The notes under the pieces: generated by a model
What the model was told of the DNA's origin: nothing
Databases searched by the model: none
Seen by the model: the letters and a program-made list of their open reading frames with translations, nothing else
Translations under genes and position numbers: made by a program
DNA from: Aplectana chamaeleonis
Taxonomy: Eukaryota > Nematoda > Chromadorea > Rhabditida > Cosmocercidae
DNA length: 64,000 bases
NCBI GenBank assembly: GCA_029168955.1
Contig: JAPDOI010001346.1
Location: forward strand, 124,001-188,000
Reading direction: 5' to 3'
Part shown: piece after piece, positions 1 through 10,930 of the stretch
Layout: each line of letters starts with the position of its first letter
How positions within the stretch are numbered: position 1 is the first letter of the stretch

Positions 1-273
1 AGAATCGTTCCCTAACTAAAAAAATCAAGAAACGATGACTGTCTCAGCTAGGTCCTGCGGGGGGATTTATAGAGTAGAAACATGAGCTACAAGTGGACTG
101 AAGAAGAAACACCATATGTTCAAAATTAGAAGAGCCCTATCCAATCTATACTTTGCGGGGAGCGGACATTGTTCACCTGTACGTGCTGCGTCGCATTCGT
201 TAAATGACGTGCGCGGTGAGCGGCAGCGCGACATCTCCGTATCCAAATAAAATAAATTAAGCCGGTATGTAAC
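1..273. other. Unassigned left edge
   Basis: No coding exon is recognised here. The segment near 140-160 shares a short ACTTTGCG motif with the hairpin that follows, so it may be a decayed part of the same repeat. Confidence 0.3.
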
Positions 274-414
274 GTCGGCATGTATCCTAGTGATACTTTG
301 CGTTCTCTATTAAAGGTTGGCGCAAACTCGGTGCCACATGCTGGAACATAGGTGCGCCGAGTTAACGCCAACCTTCAGTGGGGAACGCAAAGTATCTCTA
401 TAAAGCATGCCGAC
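274..414. repeat. Palindromic MITE-like hairpin
   Basis: The left arm starts GTCGGCATG at 274 and the right arm ends CATGCCGAC at 414. Inside, TACTTTGCGTTC pairs with GAACGCAAAGTA and GGTTGGCG pairs with CGCCAACC. The whole 141 bp folds on itself with a short loop. This is the form of a non-autonomous DNA transposon; no target duplication was resolved. Confidence 0.6.
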
Positions 415-429
415 TGTACTGAAGTATTA

Positions 430-1713
430 TTAGGTCTAGAAGTTAATTTCCGCGTTTTTTTACGCTTTTTACACTATTGAAAACTGGACATACTTAAACA
501 AAATTTTTATTCAAAATAATTTCCGTCATTAATAACAACCATTTCCCAGAGTTTGGGTAACTTATGGATTCCATCATAATAAAATTTTTCTGGTTTGGCC
601 TCCACCCATTCATCGAGCCATTTTTTGACATCTTGACGATCTTGAAAGCGCTGCTCCGCTAGACCATGCGCCATTGACCGGAAAAGGTGATAATCCGACG
701 GGGCGATGTCTGGAGAGTACGGCGGGTGCGGTAAGACTTCCCATTTGAACTCTTTTAGCGTATCCTTTACCGTTCGAGCAACATGAGGTCGAGCGTTATC
801 ATGAAGCAATATGGCTTTTTCGTGTCGACTCGCCCATTCTGGTCTCCTTGCTTCGATTTCATGCCGCAATTGCGCTAGTTGATGTTGATAGCGATTCGCA
901 GTAACTGTTTCGCCAGGTTGAAGAAGTTCATAGTACAGTATACCGCGTTGATCCCACCATATGCACAGTAAGACCTTCTTCCCGTGGATGTTTGGTTTTG
1001 CGGTCGAAGTTGTTGTTTCACCAGGACTAACCCACGATTTTCTTCGCTTCGGATTGTCGTAGTACACCCACTTTTCATCGCCAGTTATGATGCGGTGTAA
1101 AAAAGACTTTCTTTGGAATCGGTCCAACAAGATTTGTGAAGTTGTTTTCTCTGCTCTTTGTTGCGTTCTGAGAGCTCATAGGGGATCCATTTTCCTTCCT
1201 TTTGAATCTTCCCCATTGCCTTCAATCGAATAGAAATTGCTTTTTGGGTGACGCCGAGAGATGCCATGAGCTGTTCTTGCGTTTGAGCCGAATCTTGATC
1301 CAACAAAGCCTGAAGTTCTTCGTCTTCGAACTTTTTTGGCTGTCCTGGTCGATCTTTGTCCTTAACGTCAAAATCACCCGATTTGAAACGCTGAAACCAT
1401 TCTTGGCAGGTTCTTATGGATGGAGCAGCATCCCCGTAAGCTTGGGCAAGCATTTGGTGCGCGTCAGTGGCTTTCTTCTTGAGATGAAAAAGGAAAAGGA
1501 GAGCTTCGCAAATGGCGTTTTTCCGGCACAAAAGTTGACATATTCTGAAACTAAAATAATACTTTTTTATAAGGTACGTGAAGCAAGTTATATATCAATA
1601 GAAAGCTGATAATACAGTGAGCATTATAACATAAAATTCGTTATATAAAATAATTTTATTTTTTACAAAATATCAATAACAACAAAAACGCGGAAATTAA
1701 CTTCTAGACCTAA
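430..1713 (-). mobile_element. Mariner transposon, near full length
   Basis: The element is bounded by inverted repeats starting TTAGGTCTAGAAGTTAATTT and is flanked on both sides by TA (428-429 and 1714-1715), the target duplication of the Tc1/mariner superfamily. Its 1,284-bp length is normal for mariner. It carries one transposase gene on the minus strand, broken by a single frameshift. The inverted repeats are almost identical to each other, which points to a fairly recent insertion. Confidence 0.92.
507..1531 (-). pseudogene. Mariner transposase, one frameshift
   Basis: Mariner transposases bind the element's inverted repeats and move it by cut and paste. The N-terminal half (1531-1085) carries the helix-turn-helix region and the linker motif WIPYEL. 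The C-terminal half (1130-507) carries the catalytic core: DEKW, HDNARPH, and YSPDIAPSDYHLF with exactly 34 residues between the last two aspartates, the D34D signature of mariner. The two halves overlap in different frames near 1085-1145, within the EQRK region, so one indel breaks the gene. Each half is otherwise open. It is inactive as it stands, but catalytic residues are intact. Confidence 0.9.
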
Positions 1714-1734
1714 TATTTACTTCGCGTGGATCTC

Positions 1735-2075
1735 GTTCCTAGGGTCAAGCGGGGTTGCGGAAATTCGCAACGGGAGGAGGGCGCACAATTTTAGCCCGAA
1801 AATGGAAATTTGGTGAAAATATCCCAAAAACTCTCGACATTTCTGGTCACCGAAAGAAACAATCGCAGCATTGCTCAGCTTTTAGACGCTTGAGCCCGAC
1901 TACTGAACCAATTTTCGGCGTCTGACATTTTTTGTAACCAAATATAAACTGCCGAGAAATCACAATTCGGGAAAGGGGGGGGGATCGCAAAAATTTCGGA
2001 TTTTGGAAAAACAATTTTGATGGTGGGGATCGCTCCGATTTCGAAAATTAGCAACGCCCCGCCTGACCTTGCTCA
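1735..2075 (+). repeat. Dispersed repeat R1, copy 1
   Basis: This stretch aligns along its length with 15340-15710. Shared blocks include GGGTCAAGCGGGGT, TTTAGACGCTTGAGCCC and GGCTCCGATTTCGAAAA-like sequence. It is non-coding. The identical order of blocks in both copies shows a mobile repeat rather than chance; no inverted ends were seen. Confidence 0.65.
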
Positions 2076-2687
2076 TTCTACTAATTATTACCTTTTCCTC
2101 GTATGAGGTTCTGAAGGCTCTTTCGCATAATTGTTGGCTTTCTGCGTTAGCCGCGCGCCCCTCTCACCGGACCATGACGCGTGCGCAAGCAGGTGAGCAG
2201 TAACCATGAAGCCAAAACTCAAAAAGAAACAATGAAACATGTTAAAACCTTACTTATGTCCTCTATTTGTTCCAAGCGGAGGAATGCGATAAACGAATAT
2301 TTCCGGCTTAACTAGCGCTACGCTCTCATACTCCGAGTCCATTCTGCTCTAATCCTGAAAAATGAGTTTTTTCACAGATCAGAATAACCAGCACTTTGTA
2401 AAATCGCAGAGCGTTCGAACTTGATTTCTCGATTTGATCTGCAAGTGAAATAAGACACATCGACACTCACTTAAGACAGCCGCAAAAAGTATTACAGAAA
2501 GTCAAAATCAACGACGGATTTCTAGAAAAGGCACTCTACGGTAGTAGGGATACAGAAGGTCTGCCCTTCTCTGACACCTATTTCGTTTTACACCAACTGG
2601 GGACGGGAGGATTTGTTCTCAACACATAGCGTTTCAACTCGGCCGTCAGCGGCGTTTGAATAGGATGATAAGGGCCTTTGGGCCGAA
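2076..2687. other. Unassigned non-coding stretch
   Basis: I see no coding exon, RNA gene or repeat I can name here. Confidence 0.4.
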
Positions 2688-2807
2688 CAGACTCCCGTCG
2701 CTGAAAGGCGCGGCAGTATGCAATGGAGGGGAATCGACCGTGCGCCGCCGCATGATCAATACTCCTCTATTGCATGCCGCCGCGCCTTTTGGCGGCGGGA
2801 GTCTATT
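2688..2807. repeat. GC-rich palindromic hairpin
   Basis: CAGACTCCCG at the left pairs with CGGGAGTCTATTCTG at the right. Internally GGCGCGGCAGTATGCAATGG pairs with the TTGCATGCCGCCGCGCC region. It is a MITE-like hairpin just outside the 3' end of LINE A. Confidence 0.55.
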
Positions 2808-2985
2808 CTGCCCCTTTCAGAGTGGCGTCGCTGCTAAATTCGCTCTCGCGGCGACGTGGCGAGAGATGGGGGAGGGGTGTGCTACGCAGCGGAAACTGTG
2901 CCGCGCGACGGGAGTGAGCGCCGCGCTTCCAGAGTGCACGAAATAAGCGAGCCTCGCCGCGAGCTGGGAGCGACGGCAGCGACGT

Positions 2986-5230
2986 CTTCTTCTTCTTCTT
3001 CTTTGCAGCCACGTCGAGGGTACTGTCATTGGTTGAGGAACTGGGCGACCAATAATGGATTCGTCCATAGGTCCATTGTGGTCAGCGTGGTTGGTCTCTC
3101 CGGACAATCAAACAAATGTGCCGTATCGTGGCCGTGGCATCCACAGTCTGGGCAAACGTCCGATTTGCTGCTGTCAATCTTGCTAACATATGCCATAAGC
3201 ATAGTAGAGTGACCACAGCGCAGCGATGCCAGGGTGCATCTGGCCCTCCTTCCGAGTTGAGACTCGGATGTGCAGTACCGGGCCGGCACCACTCCCAGGA
3301 TGGGATTTACCGCCGCATTTTCAGATGACACCGTACGAACTGTGAGTGCTCCTCGCGCAACAGACGGAAACGTTCTTGCTGCAAATCGTGCCATCTTTGC
3401 AGATTGACTTTGCTTGGAGCATCGGTGAATGGCTTTCTGATGCGTCTCTCCCTGACGGGGTTCAGCACTCTCCATGAGGGGTGGTTGGGTTGCTTTATGA
3501 TATTGATGAAAAATTGTTGGGCCTGGAGCTGACAGTGTTCTTTTACTGGTAATAATCGTGTCTCCGCATGCAAGTGCTCGACTGGGGAACTTCTTGCACA
3601 TCCGGTAGCTATACGAAGTGCGGCATTCTGTATACGCTGCATCTTGGTCCAGGAGGTTTCTGAAACCAAGTGCTGCCACACCGGTGCAGCGTACTCCAGA
3701 GCGGGCTAAAATATGGCCTTGTAGGTCCTGATAAGTTTCCTTGCTACTGCCCCATGATGTACCGCCCAGGGCTCTGAGCACATTAAGCTTCGTTTTGACG
3801 ACGGCCTGCTTCTGCTCGGTGTTCTTATGAAACTTGAGCGATGGATCGAGCACCAGACCGAGCAATTTGGGAAAGCGAGCAGCAGGTAATCGATCTCCGT
3901 CCCACTCGACAAGCGGGTGAGCGCTGTGCTCCGAAGGATCCGTTGAGAGTACGAATACCGACGATTTGGATGCAGAGATCTTCAGCATTTTGCGGTCGAA
4001 AAAGCTTTTCAGTGTGACCAGGTACTCATTGATCTTGAAGGCGGCCACTTGTCCCGATCTCGACACATTATTGTCATATCACCGGCATAGGCGACCACCT
4101 TGATATCCTGGGGAGGAGCGAGCATGTCTTCGAGGTACAGACTGAAGAGAGCAGGCGATAAAACGCCGCCCTGCGGGACTCCAGCTGCAATAAGAATACT
4201 ATTGGAGACATGGTTCTGGAACATAACTCTGGATCGTCTGCCCTTGATGAATGCCGATATCCAGCGTTTCTGCCACGGCGGTATTGATGATTCGAGTAAG
4301 TTGCTTGACAGAACTCCACGGTTTACTGTGTCGAATGCCTTGATGAGATCTAAGGCAACAGTCACAGTTCTCTGTAGCTTCTGGGCATTGAACCCATCGA
4401 TGGCAAAGCTTGTAATTTCCAGCAGAGCTGTCGTGGTGGAATGCAGCTTTCTGAATCCATGCTAAATCACTTGCTTCTCATTATGCTTCGCCAAGTCCTT
4501 TACGATCAGTTTTTCGGCTACCTTCGCGAACGTGGACAGCATGCTAATAGGTCTGTATCCCATGACTGAAGCCTGAGGTTTCCCCGGCTTGGGCAGCGGC
4601 ACAACGTTAGCTGTCTTTCAGTTCTGTGGGATGGTGCACGATCTGAACGAGGTACTGATCAAATCAAAGAAAAGCGGAAGGATTTCATTCGGTATCTTCT
4701 TCAAGACAGCAGGACATATCCCGTCTGGACCGACCGCTTTTGAATTCCGCATATCCTTTATAACTTTCTCAACTTGCGTCGTAGTGAACGCTTCGGCCGT
4801 GCTCATAAGCGGGAGGCGGCACAGCTCTCGTACGGTCACTCTATTCTGCGGACCACGCTTTCCACTGGTGATCAAAAAACTTCTCCCGAGCGCATAAGCG
4901 GCTTCTTTTCCCGATTTGAATACACCGTTGTCTAATTCGATTGTGGAGATGGTAGCAGGCAAGCTCTTACCCGAGAGCTTCCGTAATACCTTCCAAGTAG
5001 CTGCACTGTCCGTCTTGAAATCCAACTGCCCGGTGAACTTTTCCCACTCTTCTTTCTTGTGCCTGTCTAAATCCTTTCCGATCTCATCGTCAAGTTCAGC
5101 AACGATGGGGTCCAGATGGTTGACCGCTCTCCTGGCATCTCTTCTCCTGATCTCATCGAGAATCTCCCTTGTGACATTTGGATAGAAAGTCTTGACGCGA
5201 CCGACAGGAATAGCCGCTTTCATGGCTCTG
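2986..5230 (-). mobile_element. LINE copy A, 3' part (split by LINE B)
   Basis: This is the 3' two thirds of an APE-type (CR1/Jockey-like) LINE on the minus strand. It starts at the MKAAIPVGR linker and ends in an (AAG)n tail. The 5' part lies at 8688-9738; LINE B separates them. The outer target duplication CAGCGACGT is at 2977-2985 and 9739-9747. The site interrupted by B is marked by the duplicated ATGGCTCTG at 5222-5230 and 8679-8687. Confidence 0.9.
3026..5225 (-). pseudogene. Reverse transcriptase and CCHC region of LINE A, decayed
   Basis: Fragments in several frames cover the linker and RT N-terminus (5225-4618), the RT fingers and palm (4365-4009), the thumb (3681-3307) and the C-terminal knuckle CPDCGCHGHDTAHLFDCP near 3100. 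The catalytic box reads YAGD where intact relatives have YADD, so one metal-binding aspartate is lost. There are at least four frame changes. The fragments align residue by residue with the long open frame of copy B, which makes the assignment secure. This copy cannot encode an active enzyme. Confidence 0.88.
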
Positions 5231-5264
5231 CTGCCGAGATGTCGTACGTTCACGCCGTGGCAGT

Positions 5265-8200
5265 GTGGAGGAAAGAAGATCACCTCTATGCAGACCGACG
5301 TCACCCCCTCCGCGAAGAGGGTTTTTGTCATGGGAGAGGTGCTGGCCGGCCGCAGCTCTCCTTCGGATTCTCCTGCAAAGGGCCGGCGTGGAGAGGAATC
5401 CTGGACCCGCTCAGAAGTACCTATGCGCCACGTGCGGCAAGGATGTTACCAGGATACATACCAGCGTCCAGTGCTTCGGATGCCAAAGGTGGGTGCATCT
5501 CTCCTGTTCGGGTCTCAGTTCTGTGAGGCATTATAACTCTGCTTTTCGCTGTGTTTTATGCTCTTCACCTACCAACTCTGATTCCTCTTCCTCAAATCGC
5601 CCCCTTTCCATTGTACATATCAATCTCAACGGCCTTCGTACTAAACTTTCTGAGCTCTCTCTCTTCGCACGTACTTACCATCCAGACGTGATCATGGTTC
5701 AAGAAACCAAGCTCTCTCCATCCCCTACCTATCCTCATCCTAATATCCCGGGCTACACTGCCTTCCATGCTCCAAGGTCAGCTCTTGGCGGAGGAGTTTC
5801 AACCTTTGTTTTATCCTCTCTCCTCCCACCTCATACCAAACACCCCCACGGATGGTACTCTCGAGTACCTTCCAATCCATCTCCCTCTTAAAACACCCCT
5901 TTCTCTTTTCAACATATATATTCCCCCTACCACCTCATGCCCCTCCTCTTACAATCCCATTCCTCTTCTCAAACAACTCAACGATTATTCCCTCTCATCA
6001 TCAGTTGTTTTCGCGGGCGACTTTAATGCCCACACCTTCTGCTCGTCCCTTGGTTCTGATGCTAGAGGAGAAGAAGTCGAAGAATGAGCTGAGGAGTGCG
6101 ACCTGGTCATCTTAAACGATGATCAGCCCACTCGTCTTCCTGCCAACGGCCGATCTTCTAGCCCAGACATAACTCTTATCTCGTCCAACCTTTCCAACGC
6201 TTGCTCATGGTCTACCTCAACAACATTGTCTAGTGATCATGTTCCCGTCTTTGTGCACATCGATCTCTCAAATTCTCTTGCTCCTTATTCTGGTGTTCGT
6301 CAACGTTCTTATCTCAATTTAGGCCAAGCAGACGGGTGCCTGTTCAGTGAGGTTGCGCTACCCCTAGCGGCTGATTACCCGTGGAATGGCAATGTGCACC
6401 AGAAGGAGCATCACTTATCTGATGCAATTCGCAGGGCCATGAAGGCGGCTATCCCTGTTGGCCGAGTTAAGACGTTCTATCCAAACGTCACCAGAGAAAT
6501 TCTCCAGAAAATCAGGACTAGAGATGCCAGAAGAGCAGTTGACCATCTAGACCCTGTCGTCACTCAGCTGGATGGTGAGATCAGAAAAGATCTCGACCAG
6601 CACAAGAAAGAACAGTGGGAAAAATTCACAGAACAGTTGAATTTCAAGACGGACAGTGGAGCTACTTGGAAGGTGCTCCGGAAACTATCGGGAAAGAGCT
6701 CGCCAGCCACCATCTCCACTATTGAGTTCGGTAATAACGTTTTCAAGTCAGGAAAGGAAGCCGCCTACTCTCTCGGTAAAAGTTTCTTTGTCACGAGTAC
6801 AAGGCGAGGTCCGCAAAATAGAGTGACAGTAAGAGAGCTGTGCCGCCTCCCGCTCATGAGCACGGCCGATGCGTTCACTGTGTCGCAAGTAGAGAAGATT
6901 ATAAAGGACATGCGGAACTCCAAAGCTGTCGGTCCGGACGGCATTTGTCCTGCTGCACTGAAGAAACTCCCGACTGAGATCCTTCCGCTCATCGTTGATA
7001 TGATTAACACTTCGTTTAGCTCTTGCACTATTCCGCAAAACTGGAAGACAGCCAACGTCATCCCGTTGCCCAAGCCTGGCAAACCTCAGTCATCAGTAAA
7101 GGGATATCGTCCCATTAGCTTGATGTCACCTTTCGCCAAGGTGGCCGAAAAGCTCATTGTCAAGGATCTAGCGGAGCACAACGAGAAGCAGTTGTTTCAA
7201 CATGGGTTCAGGAGGCTACATTCCACAACTACGGCGTTGCTAGAAATTACCAGCTATGCTATCGACGGGTTCAACTTTAACAAGCCATTGAGAACTGTAG
7301 CTGTTGCGTTGGATCTCACCAAGGCATTTGATACGGTTAACCTTGGAGTCCTGTCAAGCAACATTATGGAGTCGTCAATACCATCTTGGCAGAAGCGCTG
7401 GATATCGGCCTTTATTAAAGGTCGGCGGGCAAGAGTCATGTTTCAGAACCATGTCTCCAACAGTATTCCTATGGCAGCTGGAGTCCCTCAGGGCGGAGTT
7501 CTATCGCCAGCCCTCTTCAATCTGTACCTCGAAGATATGCCTGAGCCTCCACAGGACATCAAGGTCGTCGCGTATGCCGATGACATAACAATCATGTGTC
7601 GAGATCGGGACTTACAGGTGGCCGCCAATAAGATCAACGAGTACCTGATCACACTGAAGAGCTTTTTCGACCGCAAGATGCTAAGTATCTCTGCAGCCAA
7701 GTCGTCAGTGTCCGTTCTCACGACGAACCCATCCGAGCACAGCGCTCATCCGAATGTCGTGTGGGATGGAGACCGTTTGCCTGCTGCTCGCTTTCCAAAG
7801 CTGCTCGGTCTTGTGCTCGATCCGTCACTCAAGTTTCATAAGAATACCGAGCCGAAGCAGGCAGTCGTTAAAGCTAAGCTCAACGTTCTCAGGGCCCTGG
7901 GCGGAACTTCGTGGGGTAGCAGCAAGGAGACTATACTCACAACGTATAAGGCAATTCTGCAGCCCGCCCTGGAGTACGCCGCACCGGTTTGGCAGCATCT
8001 CGTCTCAGAATCCTCCTGGACAAAGATGCAACGAATACAAAATGCTGCTCTCCGTATCGCCACCGGATGTGCAAGGAGTTCCCCAATCGAGCACCTGCAT
8101 GCTGAGACCCGTCTATTACCAGTGAAGGAGCACTGTCAGCTCCAGGCCCAGCAATTCCGCATTAACATTATAAAGCAACCAAATCACCCGTCGTGGAGAG

Positions 8201-8640
8201 TGCTAAACCCCGTGAGAGAGAAGGATAGGAAAGCCATTCGCCGATGCTCCAAACAAAGTCAATTTGCAAAGATGGCACGACTCACAGCAAGAACGACTCC
8301 GTCTTTTGCGCGAGGAGCACACCAAGTTCGTACGGTGTCATCTTGTGAAGGTGGCCATAAATCCTATACTAGGAGATATACCGCCCCCGTCTGCACCTCA
8401 GAGTCTCAACTCGGAAGAAGGGCGAGATGCACGCTCGCATCATTACGCTGTGGTCACTCTACAATGCTAATGTCTTATGTCAGCAAGATTGACAGCAGCA
8501 AATCTGATGTGTGCCCGGACTGCGGTATCGTCGGCCATGATACCGCACATTTATTCAACTGTCCGGAGAGACCTACCACGCTGACACCAATGGACCTATG
8601 GACGAATCCACTACTGGTCGCCCAGTTCCTCCGCCTATGA
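5265..8640 (+). pseudogene. LINE B polyprotein: 2A-like leader, PHD finger, APE endonuclease, RT, CCHC
   Basis: The protein copies element RNA into DNA at a nicked target. The first frame (from 5265, GTG, no in-frame ATG in the element) has a leucine-rich leader and GVERNPGP at residues 41-48. Next comes a PHD finger (CATC, CFGC, WVHLSC, CVLC). Endonuclease motifs follow: INLNG, VQETKL, AGDFNAH, SSDHVPVF. A one-base shift lies near 5820-5850 and a TGA replaces a conserved Trp codon at about 6085 (VEE-stop-AEE). From 6226 an 804-codon frame holds RT with ALDLTKAFD and YADD, then CPDCGIVGHDTAHLFNCP. Two compensating indels scramble about 8220-8400. It is recently dead; the catalytic residues remain. 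Confidence 0.92.
5385..5408 (+). other. 2A-like ribosome-skipping motif (GVERNPGP), LINE B
   Basis: Codons at 5385-5408 read GVERNPGP after the leucine-rich stretch ALLRILLQRA. The canonical 2A signature is D-(V/I)-E-x-N-P-G-P; here Gly replaces the Asp and E-x-N-P-G-P is intact. The same eight residues occur at the same place in copy D (55524-55547) and copy F (58533-58556). 2A-like motifs at the N terminus of APE-type LINE proteins are known. Activity of this variant is inferred, not shown. Confidence 0.7.
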
Positions 8641-8687
8641 CAAAACCCTCTATGTGGCTGCAAAGAAGAAGAAGATGGATGGCTCTG

Positions 8688-9738
8688 CGGATCGCGTCAG
8701 ATAAATAGCACTCTTTCTGGTGCACGTCGCCATTCCACGGGTAATTTGCCGACAGGCGAAGCGCAACTTCACTGAACAGGCTCCAGTCTGCTCGGCCTAA
8801 ATTAAGATAAGAACGTTGACGAACACCAGAATAGGGAGCGAGAGTTGGAGAGATCGATATGGATAAAGACGGGGACATGGTCACTCGGTAAAGTGGTTGA
8901 GGTGGACCATGAGCAAGAGTTAGAGAGGTTGGACGAGACAAGAGAAATGTCTGGGCTAGAAGATCGGCCGTTGGCAGGAAGACGAGTGGGCTGATCATCG
9001 TTTAAGATGACCAGGTCACACTCCTCTGCCCATTCTTCGACGTCATTTCCTCTAGCGTCAGAATCAAGTGACGAGCAAAAAGTGTGAGCATTAAAATCGC
9101 CCGCGAAGACAACTGAGGATGAGAGGGAGCAGTCGTTTAGCTGCTTAAGTAGAGGAACAGGATCGTAAGATGGGGGGCATGAGGTAGTGGGTGGAATATA
9201 TATGTTGAAAAGAGAAAGGGGTGTTTTAAGAGGGAGATGGATTGAAAGGTACTCGAGAGTACCATCCATGGGGTGTTGGGTATGAGGTGGGAGGGGAGAG
9301 AAGATAAAACAAGGGTTGAAACTCCTCCGCCAAGAGCTGACCTTGGAGCATGGAAGGCGATATAGTCCGGGATGTTAGGATGAGGACGGGTAGGGGATGG
9401 AGAGAGCTTGGTTTCTTGAACCATGATCCCGTCTGGATGGTAAGTAAGTGCGAAGAGAGAAAGCTCAGAAAGTTTGGCACGAAGGCCATTGAGATTGATA
9501 TGTACAATGGAAAGGGGGCGATATGAGGAAGAGGAATCAGAGTTGGTAGGTGAAGAGCATATAACACTGCGAAAAGAAGAGTTATGATGCTTCACAGAAC
9601 TGAGACCCGAACAATAGAAGTGCACCCACCTTTGGCATCCAAAGCATTGGACGCTGGTCCCAATCCATGTGACATTTCTGTCGCATGTGGCACATATCCT
9701 CCACACTGCCACGGCGTGAACGTACGACATCTCGGCAG
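8688..9738 (-). mobile_element. LINE copy A, 5' part
   Basis: This is the 5' third of the LINE split by B. Its 5' end, CTGCCGAG read on the minus strand, is at 9738, next to the target duplication CAGCGACGT (9739-9747). It ends at the DAIRRA codons, and the following MKAAIPVG codons begin at 5225 on the other side of B. Confidence 0.9.
8690..9730 (-). pseudogene. PHD finger and APE endonuclease region of LINE A
   Basis: The frame from 9730 starts MSYVHAVAVWR and runs straight into the PHD finger (ICATC, CFGCQRWVHFYC). About 150 bases that encode the leader and 2A motif in copies B, D and F are missing. The last PHD pair is damaged (SVIC for CVLC). The frame shifts near 9260. The second frame (9269-8802) carries AGDFNAHTFC and PSDHVPVF of the endonuclease and shifts again near the end. 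It is non-functional. It shows that the 5' ATG frame can join the PHD frame when the leader is deleted. Confidence 0.85.
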
Positions 9739-9747
9739 CAGCGACGT

Positions 9748-10921
9748 CCCTCGATGGAAATGATCTCGACCATTTTTGTCGCTGTCGCTTTTCGTCGCCG
9801 TTGTTTCTTCGTATTAGTTAGCGTTCCTTCGTTACTATCTGCCCATTAACCCTCTGCAGAAGCATTTATTTTGCCTATCTCATTGATTATTTGACTGTTA
9901 TGGAAATTTCCTCAGGTAGAGGTGATCCTGACGGTGTTGATCATGCTTGCTGGTATAATATTCAGTGTTGCTGGTTTTTATTGGCTATTCTGTGCGCAGT
10001 ACAGGATCAACAGCCTTTTTTTTCCGTACGCTTTCTGAAACTTCACATTGTTGCTCCAATTCTTTTTTGATTTCTCTCTCAACTTCATGGCAAATCTTTT
10101 TCTAACGTCATTTTTGATGAAACACTTTCAGTTTTTGCATATTTATTCATATGCTGGCATTAGTCGTTTTGAGAAAAAGCCAGCTTTCTTTGTTGCCTAT
10201 TGTAGCTGAGAGCCTGAAGTCGAGTAAAAAATCGTCAAAAACAGAGTATCGATGTGAAACTTAGAAAAGCCTACCGACGAAATGCTGTTGGTCCAATACT
10301 GCACTCAAAATGATCAATGAAAAACGGTGACTTTTATCAATATATACCCGCAAAAATCAGCATCGTCAAAACCACCTAAAACTGGAGAGATTTCCCTAGC
10401 CACAATATTTTTCAGTAACAATTTCACGCAAGGGATGGCACGCCAATTTAAGTTTATGCGCCCCAATCGAACTCGAACGGCTGCGAAAAAATAAGAGACG
10501 CAGAGACAGAAATGTGATGCAGCGACAAATCATAGCCACGCTTACTTTCTCTCGCACTGAGGCCATTGTTGTACTCTGCCTCAGCCCAGTCGCGGTCGCA
10601 CCCCAGAGCGACGTTGCAGTCGCTGAGGGCCAGTTGTGCTATGCCTCTGACACGCGTTATCGCCCGCGCAATCGCAGACAAATCAATAACCCAGAATCAA
10701 CGGCAAATCAGTACAGTTTCAGTTTTATAGAGAGGCAGGCTTTAAGATTTATACATTTAAGACAAGGTGAAGACCCCAGGAGAGAAAAGAAAGAAGGAAC
10801 TACAAAAAGAAAGATGAAAAACAGAGGAAACCTGCACTAAACCAATTAGCCCGTCGCTGTCGCGGGCACCGCCTGTTACAGCGACCGATTGCCGTTTAGC
10901 ATTTGAATATATAACACCCAT
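9748..10921. other. Unassigned non-coding stretch
   Basis: AT-rich sequence with no supported exon. The short open frames at 10454-10840 on both strands have no recognisable domain. Position 10921 ends at the target duplication of the next element. Confidence 0.4.
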
Positions 10922-10930
10922 CTGCAACCC

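Larger units (their letters stand above)
5231..8678 (+). mobile_element. LINE copy B, near full length, nested in LINE A
   Basis: The boundaries are exact. The element begins CTGCCGAGATG at 5231, just after the duplication ATGGCTCTG (5222-5230). It ends in GCAAAGAAGAAGAAG plus ATGG before the second ATGGCTCTG (8679-8687). The length of 3,448 bp matches copies D (3,451) and F (about 3,455). It interrupts LINE A, which is in the opposite orientation, so B is the younger insertion. Its order is leader and 2A-like motif, PHD finger, APE endonuclease, RT, CCHC knuckle. Confidence 0.95.

Noticed and set aside
2656..3212. GC-rich overlapping frames on both strands
   Set aside because: They cover the hairpin at 2688-2807 and the antisense 3' end of LINE A.
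9660..9738. Splicing as the cause of the missing leader in LINE A
   Set aside because: The missing segment, as judged from copy B, does not begin with GT at the junction and gives no GT-AG fit; a simple deletion is more likely.
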